A stretch of 64,000 nucleotides of DNA from Paenibacillus plantiphilus (GTDB taxonomy: Bacteria > Bacillota > Bacilli > Paenibacillales > Paenibacillaceae): assembly GCF_927798095.1 (NCBI RefSeq), contig NZ_CAKMMF010000025.1, forward strand, positions 37,161-101,160, read 5' to 3'. The notes beneath the pieces were generated by a model that did not search any database, had not been told where the DNA came from, and was given only the letters and a program-made list of their open reading frames with translations. Below are positions 1 to 10,900 of the stretch, one piece after another. Both the position numbers and the translations under genes were made by a program. Every line of letters begins with the position of its first letter. Within the stretch, counting starts at the first letter, position 1.

Positions 1-1
1 C

Positions 2-316
2 CACGAGTCCTTTTCGACCAGTCAGACAGTTTTAAATGTTGAACCGGAACGCTCGGATATTGATTATAAACCATCAAAGTTGTTTATTACGGTCAACCAT
101 GGACCGAAGCTGGAAGTGAAGCTGCCGGTTTTTGAATATTTGCTACGGCTGGCAAGTGGCGGGCTGTACGTTACGCTGAAGCAGGAAGTGGATATATTGC
201 TGGGTACATTCAGAAATGATCTGATTAACCGCAGTGAACTGGATGAGTTCATGCTGCAAGTGCTGGCTATGGATTCGAACAAAGGCGTATACAAGCGCCA
301 CGATATTAATATTTGA
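2..316 (+). CDS. C-terminus of a DptF/SspF-like restriction ATPase (partial)
   Basis: The frame is open from the window edge to a TGA at 314-316, giving the last 104 residues of a longer protein. The piece holds a FEYLLRLASGG segment and ends in an acidic helical tail. No catalytic motif lies in the visible part. It sits 17 bases before the next gene, in the order F-G-H expected of phosphorothioation-dependent restriction operons (dndFGH/dptFGH or sspFGH). The assignment to the F ATPase therefore rests mainly on gene order plus a general resemblance of the tail. Its Walker motifs, if present, lie upstream of the window. Confidence 0.55.
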   Translation, partial: HESFSTSQTVLNVEPERSDIDYKPSKLFITVNHGPKLEVKLPVFEYLLRLASGGLYVTLKQEVDILLGTFRNDLINRSELDEFMLQVLAMDSNKGVYKRHDINI

Positions 317-333
317 CGCGGAGGCGCTGCGAT

Positions 334-1923
334 ATGTCTACAGTTGAAGCTACAAATAAGCGGGAAGATTTCACTTCACAGCTATCGTCAGATATTTGGG
401 GACATCGGTTTAAAGATGGACAGCGTGGGCCTGAGTATGTACTGGAATTCTTGAACGTGTTGTTTGGCGCCAAGTATTCCTTTGATGACGATGAATACAG
501 CCGCAAGCGGTCGGTAGGCTTACGGGAGTTTATTTTTGAAGGCGTTAAGGAAGGCAAGGGATCTAATACTATTCTAGCTGTGGCAGAAGAGAAGAAAGAG
601 AAGCTGGTTCAGTCGGTTCAGGAAAGCAACTATTTAGTGCTAAAGCAATTTCTACGCAATTTAGAAGTTGTGCTGTATGACACGGATGGTAAGGAGGCCG
701 ATCGTTCCTGGTTTGCGAGGTCGCTCTATCCGCTACATGAATCGTTGTTATACGTCGAGCTTCGTAAGAAGGGTGACAATCTCTCGTTCGAACGCAATTT
801 TTTTGCTAGAGGCGGGGAACTGTATTTTCTAATGCTTGCCCACGGCACAGATAAGCACAGAGAGAGAAGGCAATTTATTGAGAGCCGCTTCCGACAGTTG
901 CTGACGAGAAACAAGATTATTGAGAAAGTGGTTAATAAAATTACATCCGTTTTCGAAGAATCAGAACCTTATAATGATCGTCCCTGCAAGCTTCGTACCA
1001 CAACACAAGATGGGAATGTGCCCATATTGCCGGCAAACGCCCCGCAGACTAACGGTCCTTTATTCGAAGCGTTCGGAGATGAACTTCAAGGGCTGCTACT
1101 CCTTGATCTGGACATCCATGAAATGTTCTACCTGCTTATATCGCTCATTTGCTTTCAACTGGGCCGTTACATGCATGAACGGGCGCTTCTTGAGCCCGGG
1201 CCGTTGATTTATTTCTTCGATTGCATGGATGGAAAGAACCGCCAAATCTCGCAGCTTGCCGCCAGCAGCTATGAGCAGCACGAGAGCCTGATTAAAGCGA
1301 GATTCGAGGATGAATTAGAGCGCAAGGCTGAGGAGGTGTTTGGGACTCCTGACAATATTGAGCAGCAACTGCCGCACTGGAAGGCTAATCCTGATGTATT
1401 CTTCGAGAAGCTGGGACTTGGCAAAATGCGCAGCCGAAAGGAAGCTATCAAGCGTGTATTGTTGCGTTGCGGCAATGCGGAGGATGTATTAAGCAGGCTG
1501 AAGAGCAGTATTCGCGAAGCGGTAGCCGCCCAGCTAAAGCAGCTTCAAATTACACGCGTCCTGTCACGAGATGGAGGGTTTGCAACTTATCGGCGCGGAT
1601 CAGCTTCCAATTATCGGTATACGATATCCGATTCATTTCTGCAAATGCTCGTATTCACAAAGGTAAAGCCAGGCGAGAAGATGGAATATCATGACTTTCT
1701 AGAAGTATTGTATCGCGATTACGGAGTTGTGATAGGAGAAACGCAGGCGAAGCTATCGGGCCTGTATGTGAAATCCAGGCTAAATATTCGCTATTTTCAG
1801 GACAATGAGAAGGCGCTTCGTGAGAAGCTGCGGCATAACGGTCTTCTGATGGAATTTTCCGATGCTACGGCAATGATTCAGAATCCTTATACGGAGTGCC
1901 CAAAGGAGGTCCAATATGCATAG
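334..1923 (+). CDS. Phosphorothioation-linked restriction operon protein, G position (529 aa)
   Basis: ATG at 334 is preceded by GGAGG at 320-324. An earlier in-frame TTG at 313 has no such site and overlaps the upstream gene. I recognise no domain: there is no Walker motif, signal peptide or membrane segment, and the protein is mostly charged and helical. It overlaps the next gene by 8 bases, so translation is probably coupled. By position between an F-like and an FtsK-like H protein it corresponds to DndG/DptG or SspG, but at 529 residues it seems longer than the DptG proteins I know of. Function is inferred from neighbours only. Confidence 0.6.
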   Translation: MSTVEATNKREDFTSQLSSDIWGHRFKDGQRGPEYVLEFLNVLFGAKYSFDDDEYSRKRSVGLREFIFEGVKEGKGSNTILAVAEEKKEKLVQSVQESNYLVLKQFLRNLEVVLYDTDGKEADRSWFARSLYPLHESLLYVELRKKGDNLSFERNFFARGGELYFLMLAHGTDKHRERRQFIESRFRQLLTRNKIIEKVVNKITSVFEESEPYNDRPCKLRTTTQDGNVPILPANAPQTNGPLFEAFGDELQGLLLLDLDIHEMFYLLISLICFQLGRYMHERALLEPGPLIYFFDCMDGKNRQISQLAASSYEQHESLIKARFEDELERKAEEVFGTPDNIEQQLPHWKANPDVFFEKLGLGKMRSRKEAIKRVLLRCGNAEDVLSRLKSSIREAVAAQLKQLQITRVLSRDGGFATYRRGSASNYRYTISDSFLQMLVFTKVKPGEKMEYHDFLEVLYRDYGVVIGETQAKLSGLYVKSRLNIRYFQDNEKALREKLRHNGLLMEFSDATAMIQNPYTECPKEVQYA

Positions 1924-4900
1924 CTCCGCCAGGCAGCTGTTGGGTGAGTGGGTCGTGGCGCTGGTGCTTGGCTATTTCGGCCAACAGAGGAGCGTACACA
2001 GCGATAAACTGTTCACAAGGATTGCGGGTATTGATGATACAGCATGGAGCGATGTGCTGCATGCATTTCAACAGGCGGAAGATAAGCTGGGGGGGTACTA
2101 TCGGCCGATTCTTCGAACGTTAACGAGAGTCGAAGGTTTCGACTGCTATCAGTGCAAGGAGCATGAGACGAGCACTTGGCTACGGAACAATAATGCATCA
2201 GGTGACGCACTAATTATTTTCATGAATGAAAGGTCGGCAGAGGCACAAAGTCTGGAAAATATTTTCACAATTGATGAGGCCCGTCTTCTGAGTGCGGAAG
2301 GACTGGAGGTACTATACCGGCTGCTCTCGGAGACGTACAGATACTATGGGACAGAACTCGAAACGTTACAGACGTTTATGGGTATATACGGCCGGATTTC
2401 AGAGCCGCAGTTACAGAATGTGCTTGCATTTCTGTCGGCCATTATTGAGGATGAGCAGCTATCGATGGTAGACAAGGTTCAGAGGAATCTGAATCAGTTG
2501 TTATTGTTCCGTGACGCCAAGCTTACTATCAAGACTACTGAAGGATATGTTAGGCTCAAGCGCAATTTTCAACTATCACGGCTGGAGAAGGAAGGCCGAG
2601 CATCGCAAAAGCATGAGTTTATTGAAAGTCTTGATGATTATATCGAAAAGACGACGGATGAGCAGGATGAGCACGAGCTCTGGCAAAAGGTGGCCCCGGA
2701 ATTGTTCCGACAGCAGGTCCTTGCGTTTATTCATAACCAATCGGCCGAGCTGTTTCAATACGAATACGATGATGTTGCCGCTGCACTCAATTTCAAGGCA
2801 GGTAAGAAAAAACTGAATGAGCGTGTCAATGAATTCAAGGAGTTTGTTGAAACAAAAGGGGCTTGGTCGGAGGATCGGGATGGCTTGCTTTCAGAGACGC
2901 TTGAGGCCATGGATGACACCCCTGATCCTGACAAAATACAAGAGTTCCTTGATGAGTTCATCGGTGAATTGCAGGATAATCCGAAGCTGCGCAAGGATCT
3001 TGAGAGAACGATTGTCAGGCAGAGACAGCATGCGGAATATACGGAGCTGAACGATGCGCTTCTTAGGGAGAGTATTCTGCTGCTTGAGAAGTATGCCGAG
3101 GAACTGGGACCTGACGTGAAATTTGTACTTAGCGTTACGGATTCCAGTGTCAATGAGCAGAATGCGAAGGCGCTCAGGTTCCATCTATTCCAGTTAGAGC
3201 GACTAACTGGATATATTGCATTTAATGAAACTTCAATAAATGAGTCAAATGATAAGACAGGGAATGACATCGCTTTTCAGCTTGTCTTGTATATAGATGG
3301 AAAAGAGATGGATAGAAGCAAATTCAAGCTTATACAAGCCTTTTCCGGCATGCTGTGCGGGATGATGGAGCGATTCCAGGATTGTGGCTATGTGCCCTAT
3401 GTTCAAAAGTATTATGGCGATGATGTGAGATCGGTCAATGTGATAGAGGTCCTCCAAGCGCGAGTAAGCGGTGATGTGATGCTTGGCCAAACGGAGATGA
3501 GTGAGGCGGCAGCTGCATTTGGGGAATTTGTTGAATTCTTCACAGCCGAACTATTAAGCGCGCTGCAAAACGGATTATGCAGCATAGCATTTGATGTGCT
3601 GGAAGAGCGACTGGAACTTATTCTGGAGAAGGCAAATCAATCACCGCTGTTATTGGTACATATCTATCAGCATGTGGACTGTCTTGGTGCATATGATAGC
3701 TACAATTGCAAGGTTACGGACAGGGTGGGCTTTGCCCAAGAACGGTTGGTTACATTGCTGAATCCGCTTAGGCTGCTCGGCTATTCCAAGCGAATTTCAC
3801 TAATTCGAACCGAACTGATGCATTGGATTTTCCCCAAGCAGGCATCCTTGAATGATGTCAGCGAGATGGACGCCTATTTTCAGCAACTGCAAGAGCGTAC
3901 TTCACGACTGTCTCCGCATTATTTTGCCGTTAATGGCGGGCCGGATCAGTATCTGATTGAGCGACAAGAGAGAATGGGCGAAGGAACATTCGCTTTGAAT
4001 GGTCGGAGCAGTGGAGAGGAGCAACTTGTCGGTACCTTTGCCGAGGAGCTTCTCTCTACGGTCAAAACTTATCTTGAGGTGTATCCGTATGCTCGTGATG
4101 GTCTGGACATTGTTTTTCTCTACTGCTCTCATGCGGATTATGTCAAACGCGCTGTCGAGCAGATTTTCAGGCATACAAATGTCCGCAAGGTGAAAGTAGC
4201 TGTTCATAGCGAGTCAAGAGGAGCAGCAATTTATGAAGAACTGAATAGCTGGATCAATCAGGAGGAGGAGTATTCTGAAAGACATAACAGCTTTCCGAAG
4301 GTTGAAATACAGACCATTGCCGAGCAGTCGATTAATGCCGTAATGAGATTTGTAACCGAGTCACTGCCTGATGCGGACATCGGTGTGCTGGTCAACTATT
4401 TCGGTCAGTCGTCCAGTGTCCAGTATAGACAGGAAAAGGTGACGGTGAAGGATTCTGATGACTGGTTCGATACGATCTATCGGGAGCCGTTGAAGAAAGA
4501 GGATGCAATTAAGCGGGTTAGTCTGGTCAGCGAGAAGCTGCCCAAGCTGATGCAATATTATTATAGAATGCAATATATGCTTCATAATGGCGAGGCTCTT
4601 GCGCCTGAAGAGCATTATTTGCTGCGGAATGTCATCTCACTGACCAAACAGTCGGATGCTGAACTGATCAACTTTATGCACGAGCGCTTTAACTGGTCGC
4701 TCATAATCGATCGTTATTTGGACAAAACGCTGCTGCGGCAGGTATCCTCCAAAGCGCAAATTATTAAGTATAAATCGAATGCCGGCAAGGATAAAGGGTT
4801 CAGAACGCTAGTATCCTCGTCAAAGTATATCCGTAAACTGGCTAATGAGCAGTCTGATCATGAGTATTATGACAGGCTGTATCACAAATTTGCGCTGCTG

Positions 4901-7006
4901 CTCAAGAATGACCAAATTGATCGGCAGAAGATTGTGAAGGCCATTGAGCGTGTGAAGGATATATCAGGTGGAATCGTACTTCGCGCCATCGGCCCCGGCC
5001 ACTTTGCCCATGAATTAATGGCCATCTATTTGTCTACGGAAACGAGACCGGCCGGAGCGGGGGAACTGGTCATATACTCCCTGTGCGACGAACTACCATG
5101 GTTTCATGGGTCTGTTCGCAGACCTGACCTCGTAAGAACGTCAATTCGACGCAATGGGGATCAGATTTGTCTACATTTCGAATTGGTGGAGCTGAAGTTC
5201 ATAAAGCATACCATTTTTGAACAAGAAAGATATGACGCGATTAAGCAAGTCAAGGCGGGAATAGAGCTGTACCAGAGTCGGTTCCACTTTGGTGAGCACC
5301 CAGCGAGCGCCGAACTGTGGCGGAAGGAGCTCATTTATTATTTGCTGGAGCATAACACCTACGATATACAGGATGCGAAGCTGTTGAAGGAGCTTCAGGA
5401 TATTCCGATTGCCAATATCGAAATCTTGATTTCAGGCGCAATCGATACCTTCGTGTATACGTCGAATCTTCTTGAGCTTAGCATAATGGAAGGTCATGTG
5501 AACGGCTATCAGACAGAGCAGCTTCAGAACACATTCGTCAATCACATCTATAATCGCACTTATATTTTGAAAGCATTGGGTGCTCTGCAGGAACAAAACA
5601 TTCCAGCCTTTGAAGCATTGCCGGAAGCGACGGATTTCGTTACGAACAAGCTTGGGCTTGAGCAGGATGGAGCAGCAGAGATTCAAGGCGATACGCAAGG
5701 AACTCAATCTGCTGAGAATATTTGGATTGCGATAGGTCCTGACGCTGAAGATCAATTAACGGTTGTACTGCAGCCGGAGACAATACGGGATGAGACATAC
5801 AGCATGCCGTTCATTGAGGTGGAAAAAGAGGTAATAGTCGAAGCGGCAACCGCAACCGCATTCCCGGAGCAAGAGGCGTTAGCTGATGTGGCTCTCCCGG
5901 AGGAGGAGCCTTCGGAGGATATTGCTGAGTTGGTGGAGGGCTATAAGAAGAAGCTACGCTACAGCTTTAACCAGAATGGTATTCAAGTTAAAGTTGTGGA
6001 TTCGATCGTAGGTATCAGTGTTTTTCGCATCGTTCTGGAAATACCGGGAGACAAGCCGTATAGCAGCATCGAAAGCCGTGCAAAGGATATTTATTTGTGG
6101 TTGCAGCTATCGTCGGTTCCGCTTATTCAACTGCGAAATGGACGAATCAATATAGATATTAATCGCGATACGCCGGAAACGATCTATTTTGAGCATTTTA
6201 TGGTGCAAGCCCGGGAACAATTTCCGCCGGATCGGCTTAAAGGGAAGCTTATTGCCCCTGTCGGTATCGGGCAATTGCGTGAGTTAATTTCGGTCGATTT
6301 TTCTAGCCCGAATACACCGCATCTATTAATCGGGGGTACGACCGGCAGCGGCAAAAGCGTCACGATGAACGCAATTATACTGGCTATGATGTGTATGTAC
6401 CGACCTGATGAGGTTCAATTTATATTTGTTGATCCGAAGAAGGTCGAGTTTATGGCTTATGAGAATCGCAGTCATACGAGACTGGTTATTACCGAAATCG
6501 AAGAAGCGATTGTAGCATTAGAACAATTGGTGGAAGAAATGGAGCAGCGATATAGGCTGTTCGCCCCTGAGGGCGTACAAAGTATTGATCAATATGTTGA
6601 GATGACCGGGATTCCTCTACCAAGGCTGGTAGTTGTATTCGATGAATTCGCTGATTTCATGGAGCACGAGAAAGCGCTAAGCGGGCGGGTAGAGAGCGCA
6701 ATTTTGCGGCTTGGGGCGAAGGCTCGTGCGGCAGGCATACATCTGATAATCTGCACTCAGAATCCGAAGGCGGATATTGTTCCGACGAATATTCGTAACA
6801 ATTTGCCAGCTAGGCTTGCGCTCAAGACAGCCGACCATCATGCCTCCAAAATTATTATTAGTGAAGAAGGCGCCGAAACGCTTGGCGGCAAAGGCGATTT
6901 TATGATGAAGATTGATTTACCGGAAGTCGTCAGGGGAAAAAGCCCTTATTTGACGCCTCGCGTCAAAAGAGCATTGCTTGGATATTTCAGTGGGAGTCAG
7001 CAATAG
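1916..7006 (+). CDS. DptH/SspH-like giant FtsK/HerA-type ATPase of a DNA phosphorothioation restriction arm
   Basis: A 1696-residue protein whose start follows AAAGGAGGT at 1902-1910. The C-terminal part is an FtsK/SpoIIIE-type motor: Walker A GGTTGSGKS at about residues 1474-1482, Walker B VVVFDEFADF at about 1570, then an arginine-rich ICTQNP segment typical of FtsK motors. The first 1300 or so residues are helical with no domain I recognise. Residues about 1255-1340 are acidic and low complexity, probably a linker. The size and C-terminal FtsK domain match DptH, the DNA-processing subunit of phosphorothioation-dependent restriction. It probably translocates or remodels DNA that lacks sulfur marks. 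It is co-transcribed with the modification genes downstream. Confidence 0.75.
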   Translation: MHSSARQLLGEWVVALVLGYFGQQRSVHSDKLFTRIAGIDDTAWSDVLHAFQQAEDKLGGYYRPILRTLTRVEGFDCYQCKEHETSTWLRNNNASGDALIIFMNERSAEAQSLENIFTIDEARLLSAEGLEVLYRLLSETYRYYGTELETLQTFMGIYGRISEPQLQNVLAFLSAIIEDEQLSMVDKVQRNLNQLLLFRDAKLTIKTTEGYVRLKRNFQLSRLEKEGRASQKHEFIESLDDYIEKTTDEQDEHELWQKVAPELFRQQVLAFIHNQSAELFQYEYDDVAAALNFKAGKKKLNERVNEFKEFVETKGAWSEDRDGLLSETLEAMDDTPDPDKIQEFLDEFIGELQDNPKLRKDLERTIVRQRQHAEYTELNDALLRESILLLEKYAEELGPDVKFVLSVTDSSVNEQNAKALRFHLFQLERLTGYIAFNETSINESNDKTGNDIAFQLVLYIDGKEMDRSKFKLIQAFSGMLCGMMERFQDCGYVPYVQKYYGDDVRSVNVIEVLQARVSGDVMLGQTEMSEAAAAFGEFVEFFTAELLSALQNGLCSIAFDVLEERLELILEKANQSPLLLVHIYQHVDCLGAYDSYNCKVTDRVGFAQERLVTLLNPLRLLGYSKRISLIRTELMHWIFPKQASLNDVSEMDAYFQQLQERTSRLSPHYFAVNGGPDQYLIERQERMGEGTFALNGRSSGEEQLVGTFAEELLSTVKTYLEVYPYARDGLDIVFLYCSHADYVKRAVEQIFRHTNVRKVKVAVHSESRGAAIYEELNSWINQEEEYSERHNSFPKVEIQTIAEQSINAVMRFVTESLPDADIGVLVNYFGQSSSVQYRQEKVTVKDSDDWFDTIYREPLKKEDAIKRVSLVSEKLPKLMQYYYRMQYMLHNGEALAPEEHYLLRNVISLTKQSDAELINFMHERFNWSLIIDRYLDKTLLRQVSSKAQIIKYKSNAGKDKGFRTLVSSSKYIRKLANEQSDHEYYDRLYHKFALLLKNDQIDRQKIVKAIERVKDISGGIVLRAIGPGHFAHELMAIYLSTETRPAGAGELVIYSLCDELPWFHGSVRRPDLVRTSIRRNGDQICLHFELVELKFIKHTIFEQERYDAIKQVKAGIELYQSRFHFGEHPASAELWRKELIYYLLEHNTYDIQDAKLLKELQDIPIANIEILISGAIDTFVYTSNLLELSIMEGHVNGYQTEQLQNTFVNHIYNRTYILKALGALQEQNIPAFEALPEATDFVTNKLGLEQDGAAEIQGDTQGTQSAENIWIAIGPDAEDQLTVVLQPETIRDETYSMPFIEVEKEVIVEAATATAFPEQEALADVALPEEEPSEDIAELVEGYKKKLRYSFNQNGIQVKVVDSIVGISVFRIVLEIPGDKPYSSIESRAKDIYLWLQLSSVPLIQLRNGRINIDINRDTPETIYFEHFMVQAREQFPPDRLKGKLIAPVGIGQLRELISVDFSSPNTPHLLIGGTTGSGKSVTMNAIILAMMCMYRPDEVQFIFVDPKKVEFMAYENRSHTRLVITEIEEAIVALEQLVEEMEQRYRLFAPEGVQSIDQYVEMTGIPLPRLVVVFDEFADFMEHEKALSGRVESAILRLGAKARAAGIHLIICTQNPKADIVPTNIRNNLPARLALKTADHHASKIIISEEGAETLGGKGDFMMKIDLPEVVRGKSPYLTPRVKRALLGYFSGSQQ

Positions 7007-7033
7007 CTTCGCTGGACAGGAAGGAGGCACAAC

Positions 7034-7909
7034 ATGAAATTCGGTCATCATCAAAGCTTCTATCTTCGGGTGAACTGGCTTTCCAAAGCGATGAAAATGC
7101 GAAATGAAGATCCTCAGTTCTTTTTTGATGAATTCAGTTTTGAGAGAATCGGGCTTGGCAGAAATATGGTCAAGTCCCTCAGATACTGGGCTGTGGCAAC
7201 ATCCGTGATGGAGGAAGCAAAAAATGAAGAACGGAAGTCGTATCACCAGTTGACTGAGTTCGGAAGGTTGGTATTCGATAACGACCGCTTCATAAGGTTG
7301 CCGCTGACAGCCGCTGTGCTGCATTGTTTGCTGGCTTCGAACAGGGAGCAGGCTACTTCCTGGTATTGGTTTTTCAACGAGCATAGCCACCATTCAAGCA
7401 CGAATGAGGAAATGCTTGCGGCGTTGTCAGAGTGGGTAGGACAGCATCATAACCGGGAAGTGTCAGTTAATACGCTGAAGAGGGACCTGGATTGCCTTAA
7501 GTTGATGTACACCGTGCAAGCTGGCAGCGAGGATGATCCGGAAGAGATTGTGGCAAGTCCTTTATCCGGATTAAAGCTGCTCTATGATATAAGAGAACAA
7601 TTTGTGAAACGCAATCCGGAACCGAATCTTATTGATCTTGATGCTCTTTATTTCAATTTGCTATATTACTGTGGGAAATATGAAGTGAATAGCTTGACGT
7701 TGGAAGAAATACAGGTCAAGCCCATGTTATGGGGCAAGCTGTTCCATTTGTCGTCAAATCAAATATTAGAGTATCTGGAGCTACTTCATGCGGATACGTT
7801 ATATCCGGTTAAATTCGTTCGTACTAATCAGATTTACAGTCTGAACATAGATGTAGAGAATGCGTATGTCTTCTTGCAGAACGCATATGCACGGAAGGCG
7901 GCTTATTAA
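7034..7909 (+). CDS. sspB: DUF4007 family protein, SspB-like phosphorothioation protein
   Basis: The 291-residue protein starts at ATG 7034 after AAGGAGG (7020-7026). It opens with the FGHHQSFYLRVNWLSKA pattern that I associate with DUF4007, followed by a winged-helix-like region and a helical C-terminus. In single-strand DNA phosphorothioation (SspABCD) the DUF4007 member is, as I recall, SspB, the DNA nickase that exposes the backbone for sulfur insertion. It abuts the next gene with no gap (TAA then ATG), and a PAPS-reductase-like gene lies further on, which supports an sspBCD operon. The gene symbol is by family and context. Confidence 0.7.
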   Translation: MKFGHHQSFYLRVNWLSKAMKMRNEDPQFFFDEFSFERIGLGRNMVKSLRYWAVATSVMEEAKNEERKSYHQLTEFGRLVFDNDRFIRLPLTAAVLHCLLASNREQATSWYWFFNEHSHHSSTNEEMLAALSEWVGQHHNREVSVNTLKRDLDCLKLMYTVQAGSEDDPEEIVASPLSGLKLLYDIREQFVKRNPEPNLIDLDALYFNLLYYCGKYEVNSLTLEEIQVKPMLWGKLFHLSSNQILEYLELLHADTLYPVKFVRTNQIYSLNIDVENAYVFLQNAYARKAAY

Positions 7910-10900
7910 ATGCAAGGATTCCGCTCAAGCATTAACCTGCAGCTCGATTTGCTTAATGAGGATTTGCTTCACAAATATGTACTAACTTCTTCTCACTGTG
8001 AGGTACTCCGCAGTGTTCTGGAAGGGGTGACGCAGAACACCGCGCAAGCCCACCTAATCATTGGTCCATACGGTACGGGGAAGTCTCTTCTTGCAACCAT
8101 CCTATGCCAAATACTGTCGAAACCGTTCTCCGGTGAATGGCAATCGCAGCTGCTTGTTCAAGCAAAACGAATGGATTCACGGCTGGCTGCTCATCTGAGC
8201 GAAGTTGAGCGCACTACTATCACCTTTATTCCCGTTATTATTAATGGCAGGACAGGCAGCTTGCGAACCATTATCAACCAAGCCATCTACCGTTCGCTTC
8301 ATCAGGCAGGAATTGAAATTGCGACTCCTAATGAAGCGATCTCCATTATAAACACAGTCGACCGTTGGAAAAGCACGTATCCCGACACGTATGCCATGTT
8401 CCTGAGGCATTTAGCAGAATGCAATTGGGAGGAAGCGGATTGGCGTTCATTGATTATGGGCTGTCAGGAGGCTGTCACCCGTGATTTTATCTCGTTCTAT
8501 CCTTCTGTTACTTCAGGCACATCTTGGGTTTTTGAGCATGGCAGCTATTTTGTAGATAATCTTGAGAGGTTATCCACGGAGCTTGCTGCAATGAACAGGG
8601 GTTTGTTTATCGTTTTTGATGAATTTGGCCGGTTCCTTCAATCCCTTGGAGGGACCGATACGCTTAAGAATATGCAGGATCTACAGGATTTCACCGAGTT
8701 TGTTGATCGTTCAGATCACATTCATCTGCTCGTTGTTGGTCATAAGCATATTCGGCAATATGCTGTAAACAGCAGAGAAAGCATTCGCGGAGAATTTGAG
8801 AAGGTAGAGAAGCGATTCCGGTTTTATAGTCTAGAGACGGATTCCGCTACCTTTTTGCGGCTTGCCCAAGAAGCAATCGCCCCAGTGAATAGGCAGTGTC
8901 TGGAGTTAGCAAGTGAGTTCGAATCGCTAGAGGTGCTTCAGGGGCATCCCCTTTTCGCAGAATTCACCTCTTACCAGCTTGAACATGGCATTATTCGAAC
9001 CTTGTACCCGCTTCATCCCGTTGCCGTTCAGTTACTCCCCCAGCTATCGAATATATTCGGGCAGAATGAGCGCACTTTATATTCCTTTCTGACCGACAAT
9101 GGGCGTCACAGTCTAATCGACCACTTTCAACAGAATGGCAATCGCTATTATTATGCGGACCAACTGTTCCGTTTCTTTAATGTCGATTCGGCGGAGGATA
9201 GAGATCAGCCAGGCCTTCAGCTTTATCATACGATTGCGCCTTATTTAGACGGAAGCCATGACATGCAGCATCGGCTAATTGAGCTGCTAACACTATGGAC
9301 GGTTACCAGAATGACTCAGAAACAGTCTGCGAATCTTTCGTTTCTGGCATTTGCACTAGGGGAATCTCTGGAGGATACCAGGCTGGCTTTGGAACAGCTA
9401 TCACAAGCCAAAATTGTAAGGCACAATAGAATACGCGATCTATGGGAGCTGTATGATGGCAGCTCGATTGATGTCAATGCGGTCGTAGCGGCGAGGATAT
9501 CCTCCACATCCCTGAATATGAGGGATATGCTCGCCTTGCTGGATCGGCACCTTCCAGTGACGTATATTATGCCCTATGAATACAATGATGACATGGACAT
9601 GCTTCGTTATGCCGATGTTCGATTTACAAACCTTGCCGAGCTGAAATCCGGTATTCACACCAATTTTTCAGCGGATGATCGGGTTTGGCTAGTTCTGTAT
9701 ATGGATGCGGATGAGATCGAGAACCCTGACACGGTTATGGGCGAGCTAGCGGCACCCTATTGCATGGTATTCCCAAGGTTTACCGCAGAAAGTATTCGAT
9801 CTAATCTGTTGCATTACAAAATTATTGATCAATTGTTGAATGATCCGGTATTTCTAGCTGAGGATGCGAGAGTCAAAAATGAGTTGATCTACATGCTTCA
9901 TGAGACAAGCATGAGGATTAAAGCTTTCGTTGAACGTTATTTCCTCTTTGAAGAGCTGGATTGGCGATGGGGAATGGAACGAAGGTTCATTACAGACTTC
10001 CGGGGGCTAGAAGGGCTGGTGACCGAACGGTTAAGAGAAACCTATCAGAATACGCCGATTATTCGCAATGAAGCGTTTAATCGCAACCGTATTTCTGCCA
10101 TACAACGGAGGGCGCTCATCGATGTCATTGATCGCGTCATCCACCAGCCGAATGAACCGAATCTGGGTATTATGGGTTATGGGCCCAACTATCTCATTTA
10201 TGCGAGTGTGCTAAAAAATAACGGCTATTCTTTCGATGCGGGCAGCGGTGTGCAATGTGACGGAATGCTTGAAGTGCTAAGGGGTCAGCTACTGCGAATT
10301 TTGGACGAACGTCCAGTGGGAAAGCTGTCGGACCTCATTTCCATCATGGAGTTGCCGCCTTATGGCATTCGGGCAGCGGTTGTGCCTTTGTTATTTGTCG
10401 CTTTGCTCAGAGACCGATGGGATCAACTTCTCTTTTATGCTCATGATATGTTGACGACTCATTTAAAAGGTGGGGCGGTGCTAGAGCTAATTGAGCTCTC
10501 GGAAGCTTATGAGTACCGTTACTATAGTTGGACTGCGGAGGAGCAGCATCAACTGCAAGAACTGGGTCGGCATTTCGAGCTTTCTGTTGGGGCTTGCGCA
10601 AGTTTCGTGCATGCCGCTGATGGCTTGCTGCTTTGGTTGCGCACCTTGCCCAAGTATGCTCAGATCACCTCGCGTTTGCAACCTGCTACCCAGCGAATCA
10701 GGGATGGCATTCGTGCGTCGGAGATTGATCCGTATTCGCACATGAAGCAGTTGGCGGCGAATGGCGCTGTGCTGGCTGAGGCTAAGAGGGAGCTCGAAAC
10801 CTTCATGATGCGGAACGAGACCGAGCTGGAGCATAGTGTGCTAAGCCTGACAGGGCTGGAGTCACTCTCGCAATTATTCAATGTTGTGAATAAACTTCGT

